Below are positions 26,303 to 35,883 of a stretch of DNA of 64,000 nucleotides, in pieces; positions within the stretch are counted from its first letter, which is position 1; each line of letters opens with the position of its first letter. The stretch is from contig JAURUC010000001.1 in the NCBI GenBank assembly GCA_030803735.1, positions 3,961,001-4,025,000 on the forward strand. The letters run 5' to 3'. The stretch comes from Actinopolyspora lacussalsi. Its GTDB lineage: Bacteria; Actinomycetota; Actinomycetes; Mycobacteriales; Pseudonocardiaceae. Both the position numbers and the translations under genes were made by a program. The notes below the pieces were generated by a model. It ran no database searches. It was given only the letters and a program-made list of their open reading frames with translations, and had not been told where the DNA came from.

Positions 26303-26983
26303 ATGCGGATCTCGACGGTCGAACACCACGTGAGTGACCTAGCGGCGGCGGTGGCCTTCTACCGCGATCTCCTGGGGCTGTCGGTCTCGCACGACGAGGG
26401 TGCCGCCCGGGTCACGATCGGTTCCAGCGAGTTGTGGTTGACCCCCGGCCCCGCCACCGCGGCGGCACATCACCTGGCTTTCGACGTTCCCACCGAGAAC
26501 TTCGACGCCGCGGTCTCGTGGTTGGCGGAACGCGTTCCGCTGCTGCGCTCCGCCGATACCGGCGAGCACGAGTTCGAGGGCCCCGCCGGGTGGAACGCGC
26601 GTTCGGTCTACTTCCTCGGCCCCGACGGCGAAGTGCTGGAGCTGATCGCCCGGAGGCGGGTGCGACACCGCCCGGCGCCGGAGGACTTCGGGCCCGAGCA
26701 CATCGCCTCCATCAGCGAGGTCGCCGTCGCGGTGGACGATGTGTCCGTAACCGCTGCCGAGCTGGCGCGTCGCTCCGGGATCACCTCGTTCGGACCTAGT
26801 TCCGAGAACTTCGACCCGGTGGGTGACGAAACTGGGCTGTTGATCCTGGTGCGGTCCGGACGGGCGTGGGTGCCGGACGGGATGCGGCACAGCGGACCGC
26901 TGCCGCTAGCGGTGTGGTTGGCGGATGTCGGGACCCCCGGGAAGTTTCGACCGAGTGACACCTGCACGGTGGTCATCGGCTGA
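26303..26983 (+). CDS. VOC family protein (glyoxalase/bleomycin-resistance/dioxygenase fold)
   Basis: 226 aa with two VOC half-modules. The first (residues 1-120) is typical: TVEHHVSDLAAAVAFYRDLLG and a final GPDGEVLELI with His/Glu metal-ligand positions (His9, Glu117 region). The second half (IASISEVAVAVDDVSVTAAE, then LILVRSGRAWVPD) is more diverged. GGGAGG 5 nt before ATG 26303 decides the start. Its promoter looks MerR/SoxR-regulated, consistent with a role in detoxification or antibiotic/redox stress, but the substrate is unknown. Confidence 0.88.
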   Translation: MRISTVEHHVSDLAAAVAFYRDLLGLSVSHDEGAARVTIGSSELWLTPGPATAAAHHLAFDVPTENFDAAVSWLAERVPLLRSADTGEHEFEGPAGWNARSVYFLGPDGEVLELIARRRVRHRPAPEDFGPEHIASISEVAVAVDDVSVTAAELARRSGITSFGPSSENFDPVGDETGLLILVRSGRAWVPDGMRHSGPLPLAVWLADVGTPGKFRPSDTCTVVIG

Positions 26984-27887
26984 TCGGCTGCGGTTCCGAG
27001 ACGCTTTCGTGAGCGGAAGTGTCGCGGGTGCGCCCCCGCCGGTGTCTCGGTTTCCGCTCGGTCGGCGGGGCGGATCGCCCGGAAAACATGAGGTTTTTCC
27101 GCGCTACGCCGCACGGGTGGATGTGAAAAATATTCTGACCGGGATGCCGGAAGGGACGATGCTCCGTTCTCGGTGCGCTAGGTGCTTCTCCGGTCGAATT
27201 CGGGCGCTGGAAAATCTTCGTTTCTCGGTACCGGTTCGTTCGGGTGCGTGCCGCCGGTTTTCGGGGGTGCTCGGTTGTGTTTTCGCTGTACAGGTAATAT
27301 GGCACCTTTCGGTTTGAGGGTTTCGATCGAAACGTCTTCCTGGTTGCTCGAACGGGGGTGGAATTGTCGCGATCCTGTGCGGGTGTTACTCGTGTTTTCT
27401 GTTGGCTCGTATTCATTCCGGGCGGCGAATACGTCATCTGTTCGTGTGGTAAAGCGATTGAGTGATGCCTTTTTCGGGAAACTCCGTTGCTCTCGCTTCG
27501 GGTGGGTAGTGTGCGACGATCCGCTCACGTGGGGGTGGCCCGGCGGGGTGTGGGGGAGATGCCGCCGGGGTGGAGGCGTGCCGTCATCATCGTGGCGATC
27601 CGGGCGTGGACTGTAAGTCCATTGTGGACCTATTGTATGTTTTCCTCGTGTCCGTGCGAACTTCGCCATCCGGGGGTGCTCCGTGTCCGTGACGCGCCTG
27701 ACCGCGCGGCTGGCGTCTCGTGGATGATGTGACGGGTCGGTGACTGCCGGTGAACGGTGTCGATGCCGCCCTGCGGGGGACTGAATGCGTAGCGTTATTC
27801 GGCCACTCTGGGCGTCACTCCGTCAGCCGATTGCAGTAACGCTGTTGAGCTATTTCGATCACAGTGACGCCGTGAAGGGATCGTGTG
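26984..27887. other. 900-bp low-GC intergenic region
   Basis: Noticeably more A/T-rich than the flanks, with no open frame on either strand that has credible codon usage. It contains a perfect 14-bp palindrome GTTTCGATCGAAAC at 27320-27333. The skewed composition is compatible with imported DNA or with a silenced (Lsr2-bound) upstream region of the next gene. Confidence 0.5.
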
Positions 27888-28721
27888 ATGAGCAGTACCG
27901 AGGTCAGCACGGGGATTGTCGGGGGAGGTGTGCTCTCCGCCGAATCAGATCCCGATGACGTCGCCCGACGCATCGCGGACCTCTCCGAACAGGTGCACCG
28001 GGCGCTGCTGTTACGACGCCTGTTGGCGGTGTGGGCACTTCCCGCCAACGTGGCGCTGGTCGCGTTGATCGTGAGCTGGTTCGCGTCGGGCTGGGGTCCG
28101 GGATGGAAGTTGTCGACACTCGTTTCGGTGATTTCGGTGATCTCCGTGGTGGGGTCGGCCTTCCTGCTCTACCGGCAGTACTTCAAAGTACGCGATATGG
28201 CGATCGAACTGCGCGAACTGAACCAGGCTCGACGTGAGCAGTCGCTCGACGACGTCGGCTCCGGCGGTGACCTGCTCGCGGCGCACAAGCGTTATCGGGC
28301 CTACCTGCCCGACGCGATTCGTGCTTATCGCAGGCAGGCCCGGCGTTTTCGTCGGGTGCACAACACTTTGCAAGTCGTGATCATTTCCGGTGCGATCGTG
28401 ACTTCGGTGATCGCGGCGATCTCGGTCACGATGGCCGACGTCCGTTGGGCCGTGGTGGGGGCGAGCCTGCTGGTCGCGTTGACCGCCGCACTGTCCGGCT
28501 TTGCCAAGTACCGCGAACGAGGGATCAACCTGCAGCGAACCGCGGACGCGCTGGAACGTGAATATCATTCGGTAGAGCTCCGGGTGGGCAAGTATCGTCG
28601 GTTCGACAGCGAGCAGGCGGCTTACGCGGAATTCGCCCACGAGGCGGAGATGTTGCTGGACGAGCACGCCAAACGCCAGCAGCAGGTCGGCCCCGCGATG
28701 CTGCCGGACGCGCTCGTGTAG
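27888..28721 (+). CDS. SLATT/DUF4231-like multi-pass membrane protein
   Basis: 277 aa. The C-terminal half has the DUF4231/SLATT pattern: a basic helix (AYRRQARRFRRVHNTLQ) leading into two membrane helices (about 163-181 and 187-206), then a cytosolic helix AKYRERGINLQRTADALEREYHS and an acidic coiled C-terminus. The N-terminal half carries two further membrane helices (about 46-69, 74-94) after a charged helix, so it looks like a duplicated 2TM arrangement. SLATT proteins are proposed membrane effectors in nucleotide-signalling conflict systems; no partner (SMODS, SLOG) is adjacent. ATG 27888 with AAGGGA 8 nt upstream. It follows a low-GC stretch. Confidence 0.75.
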   Translation: MSSTEVSTGIVGGGVLSAESDPDDVARRIADLSEQVHRALLLRRLLAVWALPANVALVALIVSWFASGWGPGWKLSTLVSVISVISVVGSAFLLYRQYFKVRDMAIELRELNQARREQSLDDVGSGGDLLAAHKRYRAYLPDAIRAYRRQARRFRRVHNTLQVVIISGAIVTSVIAAISVTMADVRWAVVGASLLVALTAALSGFAKYRERGINLQRTADALEREYHSVELRVGKYRRFDSEQAAYAEFAHEAEMLLDEHAKRQQQVGPAMLPDALV

Positions 28722-29000
28722 GTGCCGGGTCGCGGACCGAAGCACGATCCGTGACCCGGCGTCATGCCCGATGCGGTGTTGGTTCCGGCCCGAGGGCTCG
28801 GGATGTTCTCATGCGGTGCGCATAAAAATGTATAGCTCGATCGTGTTAGTGGTGGCATGTTTTCGAGCCTGTATAGCAATTTTCGTTACTCGCTGTATAA
28901 GAAAATCGCTACTAGGGTTCGCTGAATCGTGTTGAGGGTGATTTCCGTAGTCTTTGTCCGGCGTGGGGGACAGTTACCTGTGCAGAGAGGAACCAAGGCG
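28722..29000. other. AT-rich upstream region of the secreted-protein gene
   Basis: Contains TGTATAGC at 28829-28836 and 28870-28877 and the variant TGTATAAG at 28894-28901, plus a possible -10 TAGGGT near 28913. These may be regulator sites or promoter elements for the gene at 29001. No RNA gene seen. Confidence 0.4.
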
Positions 29001-29456
29001 ATGAAACGCACTCTTACCACGGTGACCGCCCTGGTGGCGGGAAGCGTCGGCGCCATCGGCTTCGCGGGTACCGCCGCCGCGGACGGCCCGGAGCTGCCCG
29101 CCGAGCTGCCGGTGGACAACAACGTGGCCCAGACCACCTACCACACCGCCGCGACGCTGCATTCCGCGCAGCAGGCCATCGGCGATGTCGTGCCCTCCCA
29201 GGGCACCCCTGCCGGCCGCGATGCCGCCGGGGCCGTCGACGGTGACCCGCTCAAGGAAGCCGTGCAGAACGGCCACATCTCCGGTGAGCTGCTCAACGGG
29301 GAGCAGTTGGACGGCGTTCCGGGCGAGATGCTGCAGAACCCGTCACAGCAGGCCCAGCAGACCCAGCAGCAGCCCTCGACTCGTCCCGCGCCGACTTCCA
29401 GCAGCAACCTCGCCGGGCTGCCCGTCGGTGACGTGGTCGGCGGTATCGCTCGCTGA
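29001..29456 (+). CDS. Small secreted protein of unknown function
   Basis: 151 aa. Clear Sec signal peptide MKRTLTTVTALVAGSVGAIG with cleavage after GTAAA (about residue 27). The mature part is acidic and Gln-rich, with a region AQTTYHTAATLHSAQQAIGD, a Gln tract (QQAQQTQQQ) and a C-terminal GLPVGDVVGG. No cysteine or anchor. GAGAGG is about 10 nt upstream of ATG 29001. Function unknown; the AT-rich upstream region suggests controlled expression. Confidence 0.85.
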   Translation: MKRTLTTVTALVAGSVGAIGFAGTAAADGPELPAELPVDNNVAQTTYHTAATLHSAQQAIGDVVPSQGTPAGRDAAGAVDGDPLKEAVQNGHISGELLNGEQLDGVPGEMLQNPSQQAQQTQQQPSTRPAPTSSSNLAGLPVGDVVGGIAR

Positions 29457-29500
29457 ACGGTCCCCGCCGCGAGGACGGCACGACAGGGACTACGGCACAC

Positions 29501-29537
29501 AGGAAGGTCCCCGCCATGGCTCGGCGGGGACCTTCCT
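29501..29537 (+). terminator. Strong hairpin terminator
   Basis: AGGAAGGTCCCCGCC (29501-29515) pairs perfectly with GGCGGGGACCTTCCT (29523-29537), 15 bp with a 7-nt loop, 45 bp after the secreted-protein stop. There is no U-tract. Since ppa ends at 29774 on the other strand it may serve both directions. Confidence 0.8.
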
Positions 29538-29773
29538 GCTGTCTCACCGGCTCCCTGCTGTCTCATCGGCTCGGAGCGTTCCTACGGTGCTTCCCGTGCC
29601 GGACGCCCGGCCGCGTGGTCCGGCCACCCGTGGCTGCTGCCACAGCGGTGCTCCCGGGAGCTCCCCGGGAGTGGTGCGGGTGCCGCTCGATGTCGGGGCA
29701 ACCGCTCACGACCGGGTGGTGAGTCCGCCGCCGTGGGGAGCATCCCGACGAGCCGAACGGAGAATCCGAAGAC

Positions 29774-30262
29774 TCAGTGGCCCTCTTCCTTGGCCCGCTC
29801 GTACGACTTCTTGATCTCCGCCTCGGCTTCGTCCCGGCCGACCCAGGTGGCGCCCTCGACGCTCTTGGCGGGTTCCAGGTCCTTGTAGACCTCGAAGAAG
29901 TGCTGGATCTCCAGCCGGTGGAACTCCGGCACGTGATGGATGTCGCGCATGTGCTCCTGCCGCGGATCATCGGCGGGCACGCAGATGATCTTGTCGTCGC
30001 CGCCCTTCTCGTCGCGCATCCGGAACATGCCGATGGCGCGAGCGCTGATCAGGCAACCGGGGAAGGTCGGCTCCTGGATGAGCACGAGCGCGTCCAGCGG
30101 ATCCCCGTCCTCGCCGAGGGTCTCCTCGATGAACCCGTAGTCGGCCGGATACTGGGTGGCGGTGAACAGCGTCCGGTCGAGACGGATACGGCCCGTCTTG
30201 TGGTCCACTTCGTACTTGTTGCGCTCCCCTTTGGGGATCTCGATCGTGACGTCGAAGTCCAC
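29774..30262 (-). CDS. ppa: Soluble inorganic pyrophosphatase (family I)
   Basis: Cytosolic Mg-dependent hydrolysis of pyrophosphate, pulling biosynthetic reactions forward. 162 aa, the normal bacterial size. The signature [20 protein letters not shown] (residues about 42-61) has the catalytic aspartates; [13 protein letters not shown] near residue 8 and [13 protein letters not shown] near 96 are also family-typical. Single gene, divergent from the PBP4 gene; homolog of Rv3628. Confidence 0.97.
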   Translation of the reverse strand: MDFDVTIEIPKGERNKYEVDHKTGRIRLDRTLFTATQYPADYGFIEETLGEDGDPLDALVLIQEPTFPGCLISARAIGMFRMRDEKGGDDKIICVPADDPRQEHMRDIHHVPEFHRLEIQHFFEVYKDLEPAKSVEGATWVGRDEAEAEIKKSYERAKEEGH

Positions 30263-30668
30263 GCGTTCCTCATTCGTCCTAGTGATGTTTCGGACGGCGA
30301 TGGTGCCGTTCCCGGCCGTTGCTCGGGGAGTCCCCGATCGCCCGCCCTGGGGCGGACCATCCGGCGTGGAATCGGATCGGAGTGGATCGTGTCCGAACCG
30401 TTACCACCACCGGTGGAGCGATGACTACAGCCTAGGAACCGGCTTTGAAAACCGCTCGCGGGGTCGGATAACCCCAGCTCGCAGCGGGTGCACGCTCCGG
30501 CCGGAGTACCCGGCGCCGTGATCGCCGCCCGGCCGTTCCGGCCTGACCGGCGCGCACGGCGACAGCCCTCGGCGGTTCTCGGTCAGCGGTCCGCACCGTT
30601 TCCGGTGTGGCCTCATCAACCACTCCCACGGACGCAACTAGTGTGGGACAAGTCAGCCGTTCCAGCCG

Positions 30669-30681
30669 CACACAGTGTGCG
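30669..30681. promoter_or_regulatory. Palindrome upstream of the PBP4 gene
   Basis: GCACACAGTGTGC is a perfect odd-length inverted repeat 43 bp before the TTG start, and TAGTGT at 30638-30643 is a possible -10 just upstream. Placement between a promoter and the start codon would suit a repressor site. The rest of the 30263-30723 divergent gap shows no gene. Confidence 0.35.
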
Positions 30682-30723
30682 AGATCGCATTCGCGAGCCG
30701 GTGAGAGCCGCTAGGAGGAGCAC

Positions 30724-33360
30724 TTGCCCGAACCCCAGGAATCACGGGCTGGGACGGGCGGTCGTGACGACGCGGCATCGTCCGCCGAATCCACCGGCGA
30801 CTTTTCCGACGGCTTTCCGGAGGCCGAGACGTCCGACACCGTCCAGGATCCGGACGACTCGTTCGAATGGCCCGCGGAGGATCCCGAGCAGCACTCCACC
30901 CAGTCGCAGAGCGCCCGGTCCTCGGATGCGCAGCCGCCGGAATCCCAGCCGCCGGAATCCCAGCCGCCGGAATCCCAGTCGGAGGATCCCCAACAGCAGG
31001 ATTCCCGGCCCGCGAGCACCGAGCGGACATCGGAGACTTCCGTCTCGGAGCCGGAGTGGCCGGAGCAGGACCCCGCCGCGGTCGAACGCACCCAGCGTTT
31101 CAGCGCGATCCGTCCCACTGAGCAGGAGCCGGACCAGCCCGGGAAGGATTCCGGCCAACAGGGGCGGCATCCCGAGCGGCGCGGGCAGGAATCGGACCAG
31201 CGTGACCGGGAGGCCGGAGGGAGCCCGAGGCAGGTCCCGAACCCCGGCCCCGCTCCCGCCGCCGATCCCCCGACCATCCGCATGCCGCGGATTCCCGCCG
31301 CGGATCCCGGGTGGCCGCGCGCCGAACCGGATCCGGCGGAACACCGCGAGCGGTTGGAGCAGCGAACCGAGCGATTCACCGCACAGCAGAGACATCACCA
31401 GTCGGGGAACGCCGCTGGTGAACAGCCGGGGGCTCCCACCGGTAGTCGGCCTCCCGGTGCGGCTCGTCCTGCCGCTCCCGCCGATTTCGATATGCCGATC
31501 GGCTCGGAAACGGCTTCCGCGTGGCCTCCTCGGCAGGATTCCGACCGTGCCCGGGGACAAGCGACCCCGGGGGACCCAGGCGCGTCTCCGCAATCCGCGC
31601 GGGGTGGGGAGTTTTCCCGGGACGGGGAGTACGACGAGTCCGGAACAGTCGAACAAGAGCTGCTGCCCCGGCGGGACGAGCAGGCCGACCAGGAGGTCGG
31701 TCCGCGCCGGGACGGGACCTCTCCGCCCGGCGATGCCTCCCGATCTGCCGAGACTTCCCAGCCTGCCGAACCCGCACCGCGTACCGAGGCAGCTCACCCC
31801 GCTGACACCGCCGAACCGGCCGGCCGAGGATCCGAGGAGAACCCCACCACCGGCACCGCGGCACTCCTCGACCACGACGATCACGACAGCGACCACCACG
31901 ACGGTGATTACGGCGACCTCGACGGCGACGGCCCCGAATCCGGCGAGTCCGTTCCCGCGGCTTCCGGTGAACACCCGTCCCGTGGACGCCGCAGGACGCT
32001 CGTGCTCTCGGCGGTGGCCCTGCTCGGCGTGATCGCGATCGCCGCAGTGCTGGTGTTCCGCGGTTCCGGTTGGTTCGGCGACGTGTTGAACCCACGTGCC
32101 GATCCACCCGCCCCGGTCTCGCTGCGCCCCGATGTCAAGGGGTTGAGTGCCTCGGCGCCCCTACCGACCGAACAGGGCGTCGAAGCCGAGCTGGAAGAGA
32201 TCGCCTCGAACCCGGTGCTCGGGGACTTCGGAGCCGTGGTCCGTGACGCCAGGTCCGGCAAGACCCTCTGGGAGCGGAACCCGGACCGGGGGCTGGTCCC
32301 CGCTTCCACCGACAAGCTGCTCACCGCGTCGGCGGCCTTGCTGGCCGTCGATCACGATTTCCGGTTCCGCACGAAGGTAGTGCGCGGCAGCGAACCCGGC
32401 AGCATAGTGCTGGTAGGGGGAGGTGATCCGACGCTGTCCGCACTGCCCGAGGGCGAGAGTTCGGTCTATCCCGGTGCGGCCGGGCTGGACGAACTGGTGG
32501 AGCGAATCCGGTCGACCACTTCCGGCGACATCGAGTCGGTCAAGGTCGACGTCAGCCGCTACAGCGGGCCAGGTTTGGCCGACAGCTGGGATCCGGCGGA
32601 TGTGGACAGGGGATATGTCGCCCCGATCCAGCCGGTGATGCTCGACGGGGGGCGTCAGGACCCCAAGAGCAAGGTCAGTTCACGCAGCGATGAACCGGCG
32701 CTGGACGCGGCCCGTGAGCTCGCCTCCAGACTGGGAGCTCCCACCGGCTCTGTCAGCACGACCACCGTCGACTCGGGGGCCTCCACCCTCGCGCGGGTCG
32801 AGTCGCCGCCGCTGCGGGATCTGGTGCGCAAAACACTGCGGGATTCGGACAACGTGCTCGCCGAGGCCCTCGCGCGGCAGGTCGCGATCACCACCGGCAA
32901 CGAACCGTCGTTCTCCGGATCCGTCCGGGCGGTCCGCACCGTGCTGAGCGAGAACGGTTTCGATCTGTCCGGTGTCGACATCGTCGACGGCAGCGGGCTT
33001 TCCGCCTCCGACGAGCTGCCCGCCCGGATCCTGGGCGCGATAATGCGCACCGCGAGCGCTCCCGTCGAGAACCCCTCGGGGCGTTCCGCCAGACTGCGTC
33101 CGTTGCTGACCTCCGTTCCCGTGGCCGGCGGAACCGGCGGTCTGGCCGGGCGCTACGACGGCGACGCCTCCGAGGGAAGCGGTTGGGTCCGTGCCAAGAC
33201 CGGAACACTCACGGGGACCAACGCCCTGGCGGGGACCGTCGTCACTCGGGACGGCAGGCTGTTGGCGTTCGCGTTCCTGTCCAACGGGCGGAATCCCGTC
33301 TCCGTACGCCCGGTGATCGACGAATTGGCGGCCGCGTTGCGTAGCTGCGGCTGCCGTTGA
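30724..33360 (+). CDS. dacB: D-alanyl-D-alanine carboxypeptidase/endopeptidase (PBP4 family) with long disordered N-terminus
   Basis: Penicillin-binding protein 4-type DD-peptidase that trims peptidoglycan stem peptides outside the membrane. 878 aa in three parts: a cytosolic, disordered Pro/Glu/Gln/Ser-rich region (1-420) with three exact PPESQ repeats (DNA 30931-30975), one membrane helix (about 422-445), and the peptidase domain. Catalytic motifs are STDK (Ser528), SDN (708-710) and KTG (825-827). TTG start is fixed by AGGAGG 5 nt upstream. The homolog Rv3627c has a shorter N-terminus, so about 400 residues of cytosolic tail is unusual. It begins the plus-strand run dacB, DUF2342, tilS, hpt. 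Confidence 0.93.
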   Translation: MPEPQESRAGTGGRDDAASSAESTGDFSDGFPEAETSDTVQDPDDSFEWPAEDPEQHSTQSQSARSSDAQPPESQPPESQPPESQSEDPQQQDSRPASTERTSETSVSEPEWPEQDPAAVERTQRFSAIRPTEQEPDQPGKDSGQQGRHPERRGQESDQRDREAGGSPRQVPNPGPAPAADPPTIRMPRIPAADPGWPRAEPDPAEHRERLEQRTERFTAQQRHHQSGNAAGEQPGAPTGSRPPGAARPAAPADFDMPIGSETASAWPPRQDSDRARGQATPGDPGASPQSARGGEFSRDGEYDESGTVEQELLPRRDEQADQEVGPRRDGTSPPGDASRSAETSQPAEPAPRTEAAHPADTAEPAGRGSEENPTTGTAALLDHDDHDSDHHDGDYGDLDGDGPESGESVPAASGEHPSRGRRRTLVLSAVALLGVIAIAAVLVFRGSGWFGDVLNPRADPPAPVSLRPDVKGLSASAPLPTEQGVEAELEEIASNPVLGDFGAVVRDARSGKTLWERNPDRGLVPASTDKLLTASAALLAVDHDFRFRTKVVRGSEPGSIVLVGGGDPTLSALPEGESSVYPGAAGLDELVERIRSTTSGDIESVKVDVSRYSGPGLADSWDPADVDRGYVAPIQPVMLDGGRQDPKSKVSSRSDEPALDAARELASRLGAPTGSVSTTTVDSGASTLARVESPPLRDLVRKTLRDSDNVLAEALARQVAITTGNEPSFSGSVRAVRTVLSENGFDLSGVDIVDGSGLSASDELPARILGAIMRTASAPVENPSGRSARLRPLLTSVPVAGGTGGLAGRYDGDASEGSGWVRAKTGTLTGTNALAGTVVTRDGRLLAFAFLSNGRNPVSVRPVIDELAAALRSCGCR

Positions 33361-33532
33361 GCGGGCCGCCCGGAACCGGCCGTCCCGTCACGCCTTGCCG
33401 GTGCCCGGTTCCGCTTCCGCCGCTCACTCGTGACGGCTGGGAGTCGTGACGGCTGGAAGTGGTGAGGTCTGGGAGGTGGGGGAGCGAATCGGAGATTCGC
33501 CGTGTGATGTTCGCACGGGTACTGTCGGAAAC

Positions 33533-34717
33533 GTGACTGTTCGTGCGTCCGCGCTGTCAGCGCCGCTACGTCGGGATTCGGCCAGGCATGCCCGACCGAG
33601 TCAGCACCGCCGGGACGGGTACGTCTCCGGCAACGGCAGCGGCGACGCCGTCGACTGGAACACCGCTGTCGCCACCGCGAGCAGGCTGCTCGGCCCCGGC
33701 CCGGAGATCTCGCGTTCCGAGGCCGACGGCGTCGTCGCCGCGCTCCGCGAGTTCAGCGTCAGCGCGGAGACCCACGTCCGGGAACTGACCGGTCTGGGCA
33801 CCGATCTTCCGGTGGCCCCGGGCGACGTGGTGGACCGGCCGGGTTGGCTGCGGGGTGCCACTCGTGGACTGGCCGAATTGACCCACACCGCGCTGGCGGG
33901 AGCCGGGGACGAGGACCGGGACGAGGTCAATCCGGTGCTGGCCGCCGTCAACAGCCGTGGTGCCGGGATGCAGGCCGGTCTCGTGCTCGCCTACCTGGGC
34001 ACCAAGGTTCTCGGCCAGTACGATCCGTTCGCTCCCGCGGAGTCGGGGTCGGGCGATCCGGGCAGGCTGCTGCTGGTCGCCCCCAACATCGTCGCCGCGC
34101 AGCGCGCGCTCGGCGTTCCCGAGGACGACTTCCGGATGTGGGTCTGTCTGCACGAGTCCACTCACCGGCTCCAGTTCAACGCCGTTCCCTGGTTGCGCGA
34201 GCACTTCTCCCGCAGTATCGGCGAACTGTTCACCGAGACGGAGGGTTCCACCGGTGAGCTGTTCGGCAGGTTGCCCGCGGCGGCTCGTGAGCTCCGGGCG
34301 GCGCGGACGGGTGGCAGTGACACCAGTCCCGGAATGCTCGGCGTGGTCGAGCTGCTGCAGAGTCCGCGGCAGCGTGCGGCGCTGGACCGGATTCTGGCCC
34401 TCTCCACTCTGCTGGAGGGGCACGCGGATCACGTCATGGACGCGGTGGGGCCTCGGGTGGTGCCCAGTGTGCACACCATCCGGGAGCGGTTCACCCAGCG
34501 CCGGGCCGGTGGAGGTCTGTTCGACCGGGTGCTGCGCAGCCTGCTCGGGGTGGACGCGAAGATCAAGCAGTACGCCAAGGGGGCCGAGTTCACCCGCCGG
34601 GTGGTGGATGCCGTCGGCATGACGGGATTCAACGCGGTATGGCAGGAACCCGACAACCTGCCCACCCGCTCCGAGCTCTCGGACCCGCCCGCCTGGTTGC
34701 GGCGGGTGCACGGCTGA
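33533..34717 (+). CDS. Zinc-dependent metalloprotease, DUF2342 (F420-biosynthesis-associated) family
   Basis: 394 aa. The zinc site is HESTH (His207 to His211) in WVCLHESTHRLQF, followed by EHFSRSIGELF. The family (Rv3626c) is conserved in actinobacteria next to tilS; function is not known. GTG 33533 is preceded by TACTGT ending 7 nt upstream, implying a leaderless transcript; the frame is open 29 codons further but without a ribosome site. Note residues 15-45 of the product are Arg-rich and poorly conserved. Confidence 0.88.
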   Translation: MTVRASALSAPLRRDSARHARPSQHRRDGYVSGNGSGDAVDWNTAVATASRLLGPGPEISRSEADGVVAALREFSVSAETHVRELTGLGTDLPVAPGDVVDRPGWLRGATRGLAELTHTALAGAGDEDRDEVNPVLAAVNSRGAGMQAGLVLAYLGTKVLGQYDPFAPAESGSGDPGRLLLVAPNIVAAQRALGVPEDDFRMWVCLHESTHRLQFNAVPWLREHFSRSIGELFTETEGSTGELFGRLPAAARELRAARTGGSDTSPGMLGVVELLQSPRQRAALDRILALSTLLEGHADHVMDAVGPRVVPSVHTIRERFTQRRAGGGLFDRVLRSLLGVDAKIKQYAKGAEFTRRVVDAVGMTGFNAVWQEPDNLPTRSELSDPPAWLRRVHG

Positions 34718-34849
34718 TCGGGCTTTCCGTTCGCGAGCGCTCCCTGTGCCCGGACATCCGAGGGGATTTTGCCAGGGATCCGAGGAGTCGATGGGCCCGC
34801 ACCACCACCGGTGAGCGCTCCGGCTGTCCGGTGGCGCGATAATCGGCCC

Positions 34850-35851
34850 GTGCCGCCAGCTCCCAGCGTCAGCGCCGTCCGGCTCGCCGTGCGACGACTG
34901 CTCGACTCCGAACCGGCCGTCCGCTACCGCGGTGTTCCGCTGGTGGTGGCCTGTTCCGGTGGCCCGGACTCGTTGGCCCTGGCCGCGGCCACCACCCACT
35001 TCGCGCGGCACCGGAACGTGCCGGTCCACGGGGTCGTCGTGGACCACGGGCTGCAGCCCGGTTCGGATCGGGTCGCCTCCGCCGCCGCGGCACAGCTCAC
35101 CGGGCTCGGCTGCGTCGAGGTGGACGTCGCGCGCGTCGAACCGGACGGGGCGGGTGGTACGGAGGCGGCGGCTCGACGAGCCCGCTACGAGGCGCTGCGA
35201 CTCCGACGTCCCGAAGGATCCCCGGTGCTGCTCGGGCACACCCTCGACGACCAGGCCGAGACGGTGCTGCTGGGGCTCGGGCGTGGTTCAGGCGCGCGCT
35301 CGCTGGCCGGTATGCGCCCGCTGGACGGGCCGTGGGCGCGCCCCTTCCTGGGAGTGACTCGTCGGACCACCGAACAGGCCTGCGAGGAGCTGGGGCTGCG
35401 GCCCTGGCGCGACCCGCACAACACGGATCCCGCCTTCACCCGGGTCCGGCTCCGCGCCGAGGTGCTGCCGTTGCTGGAGGAGGTCCTGCAGGGCGGGGTC
35501 GCCGAGGCGCTCTCCCGCACCGCCGTCCAGCTCCGGGAGGACGCCGACGCGTTGGACGCGGTCGCCGCGGGGATCCGCGAGCGGGTGGCCGACTCGGGGG
35601 AGCTCGACGCGCGTAGTCTTGCCGAGCATCCTCCCGCGCTCCGCAGACGAGTGCTGCGGGACTGGCTCTCCGCACAGGGCGTCCCTGAACTCAGCGACGC
35701 CCATCTGCGCGCCGCGGATGCCCTGGTAGGTGACTGGCGCGGGCAGGGCGGTCACGCTCTGCCAGGAAACTTTGCGCTGGTTCGTCGGCGTGGGACCCTT
35801 CTGGTGGAATGCGGGGGTCGCGGAACCGAGCAACGGTCGAGCGACGGGTGA
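34850..35851 (+). CDS. tilS: tRNA(Ile)-lysidine synthase
   Basis: Adds lysine to C34 of tRNA-Ile(CAU), changing its codon from AUG to AUA; essential. The PP-loop SGGPDSLAL is near residue 45, then [11 protein letters not shown] near 67, and [20 protein letters not shown] near 133-152, all TilS signatures. 333 aa. GTG 34850 lies 6 nt after GATAAT, so translation is probably leaderless. It is followed by hpt, as in M. tuberculosis (mesJ-hpt). Confidence 0.94.
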   Translation: MPPAPSVSAVRLAVRRLLDSEPAVRYRGVPLVVACSGGPDSLALAAATTHFARHRNVPVHGVVVDHGLQPGSDRVASAAAAQLTGLGCVEVDVARVEPDGAGGTEAAARRARYEALRLRRPEGSPVLLGHTLDDQAETVLLGLGRGSGARSLAGMRPLDGPWARPFLGVTRRTTEQACEELGLRPWRDPHNTDPAFTRVRLRAEVLPLLEEVLQGGVAEALSRTAVQLREDADALDAVAAGIRERVADSGELDARSLAEHPPALRRRVLRDWLSAQGVPELSDAHLRAADALVGDWRGQGGHALPGNFALVRRRGTLLVECGGRGTEQRSSDG

Positions 35852-35883
35852 ACAACGACCCAATCGAGAGGGGAAGCCGGGCC

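Noticed and set aside
27178..27669. Minus-strand frame of 163 codons in the low-GC gap
   Set aside because: Thr/Pro/Arg/Asn-rich, no ribosome site and no codon-position bias; treated as non-coding.
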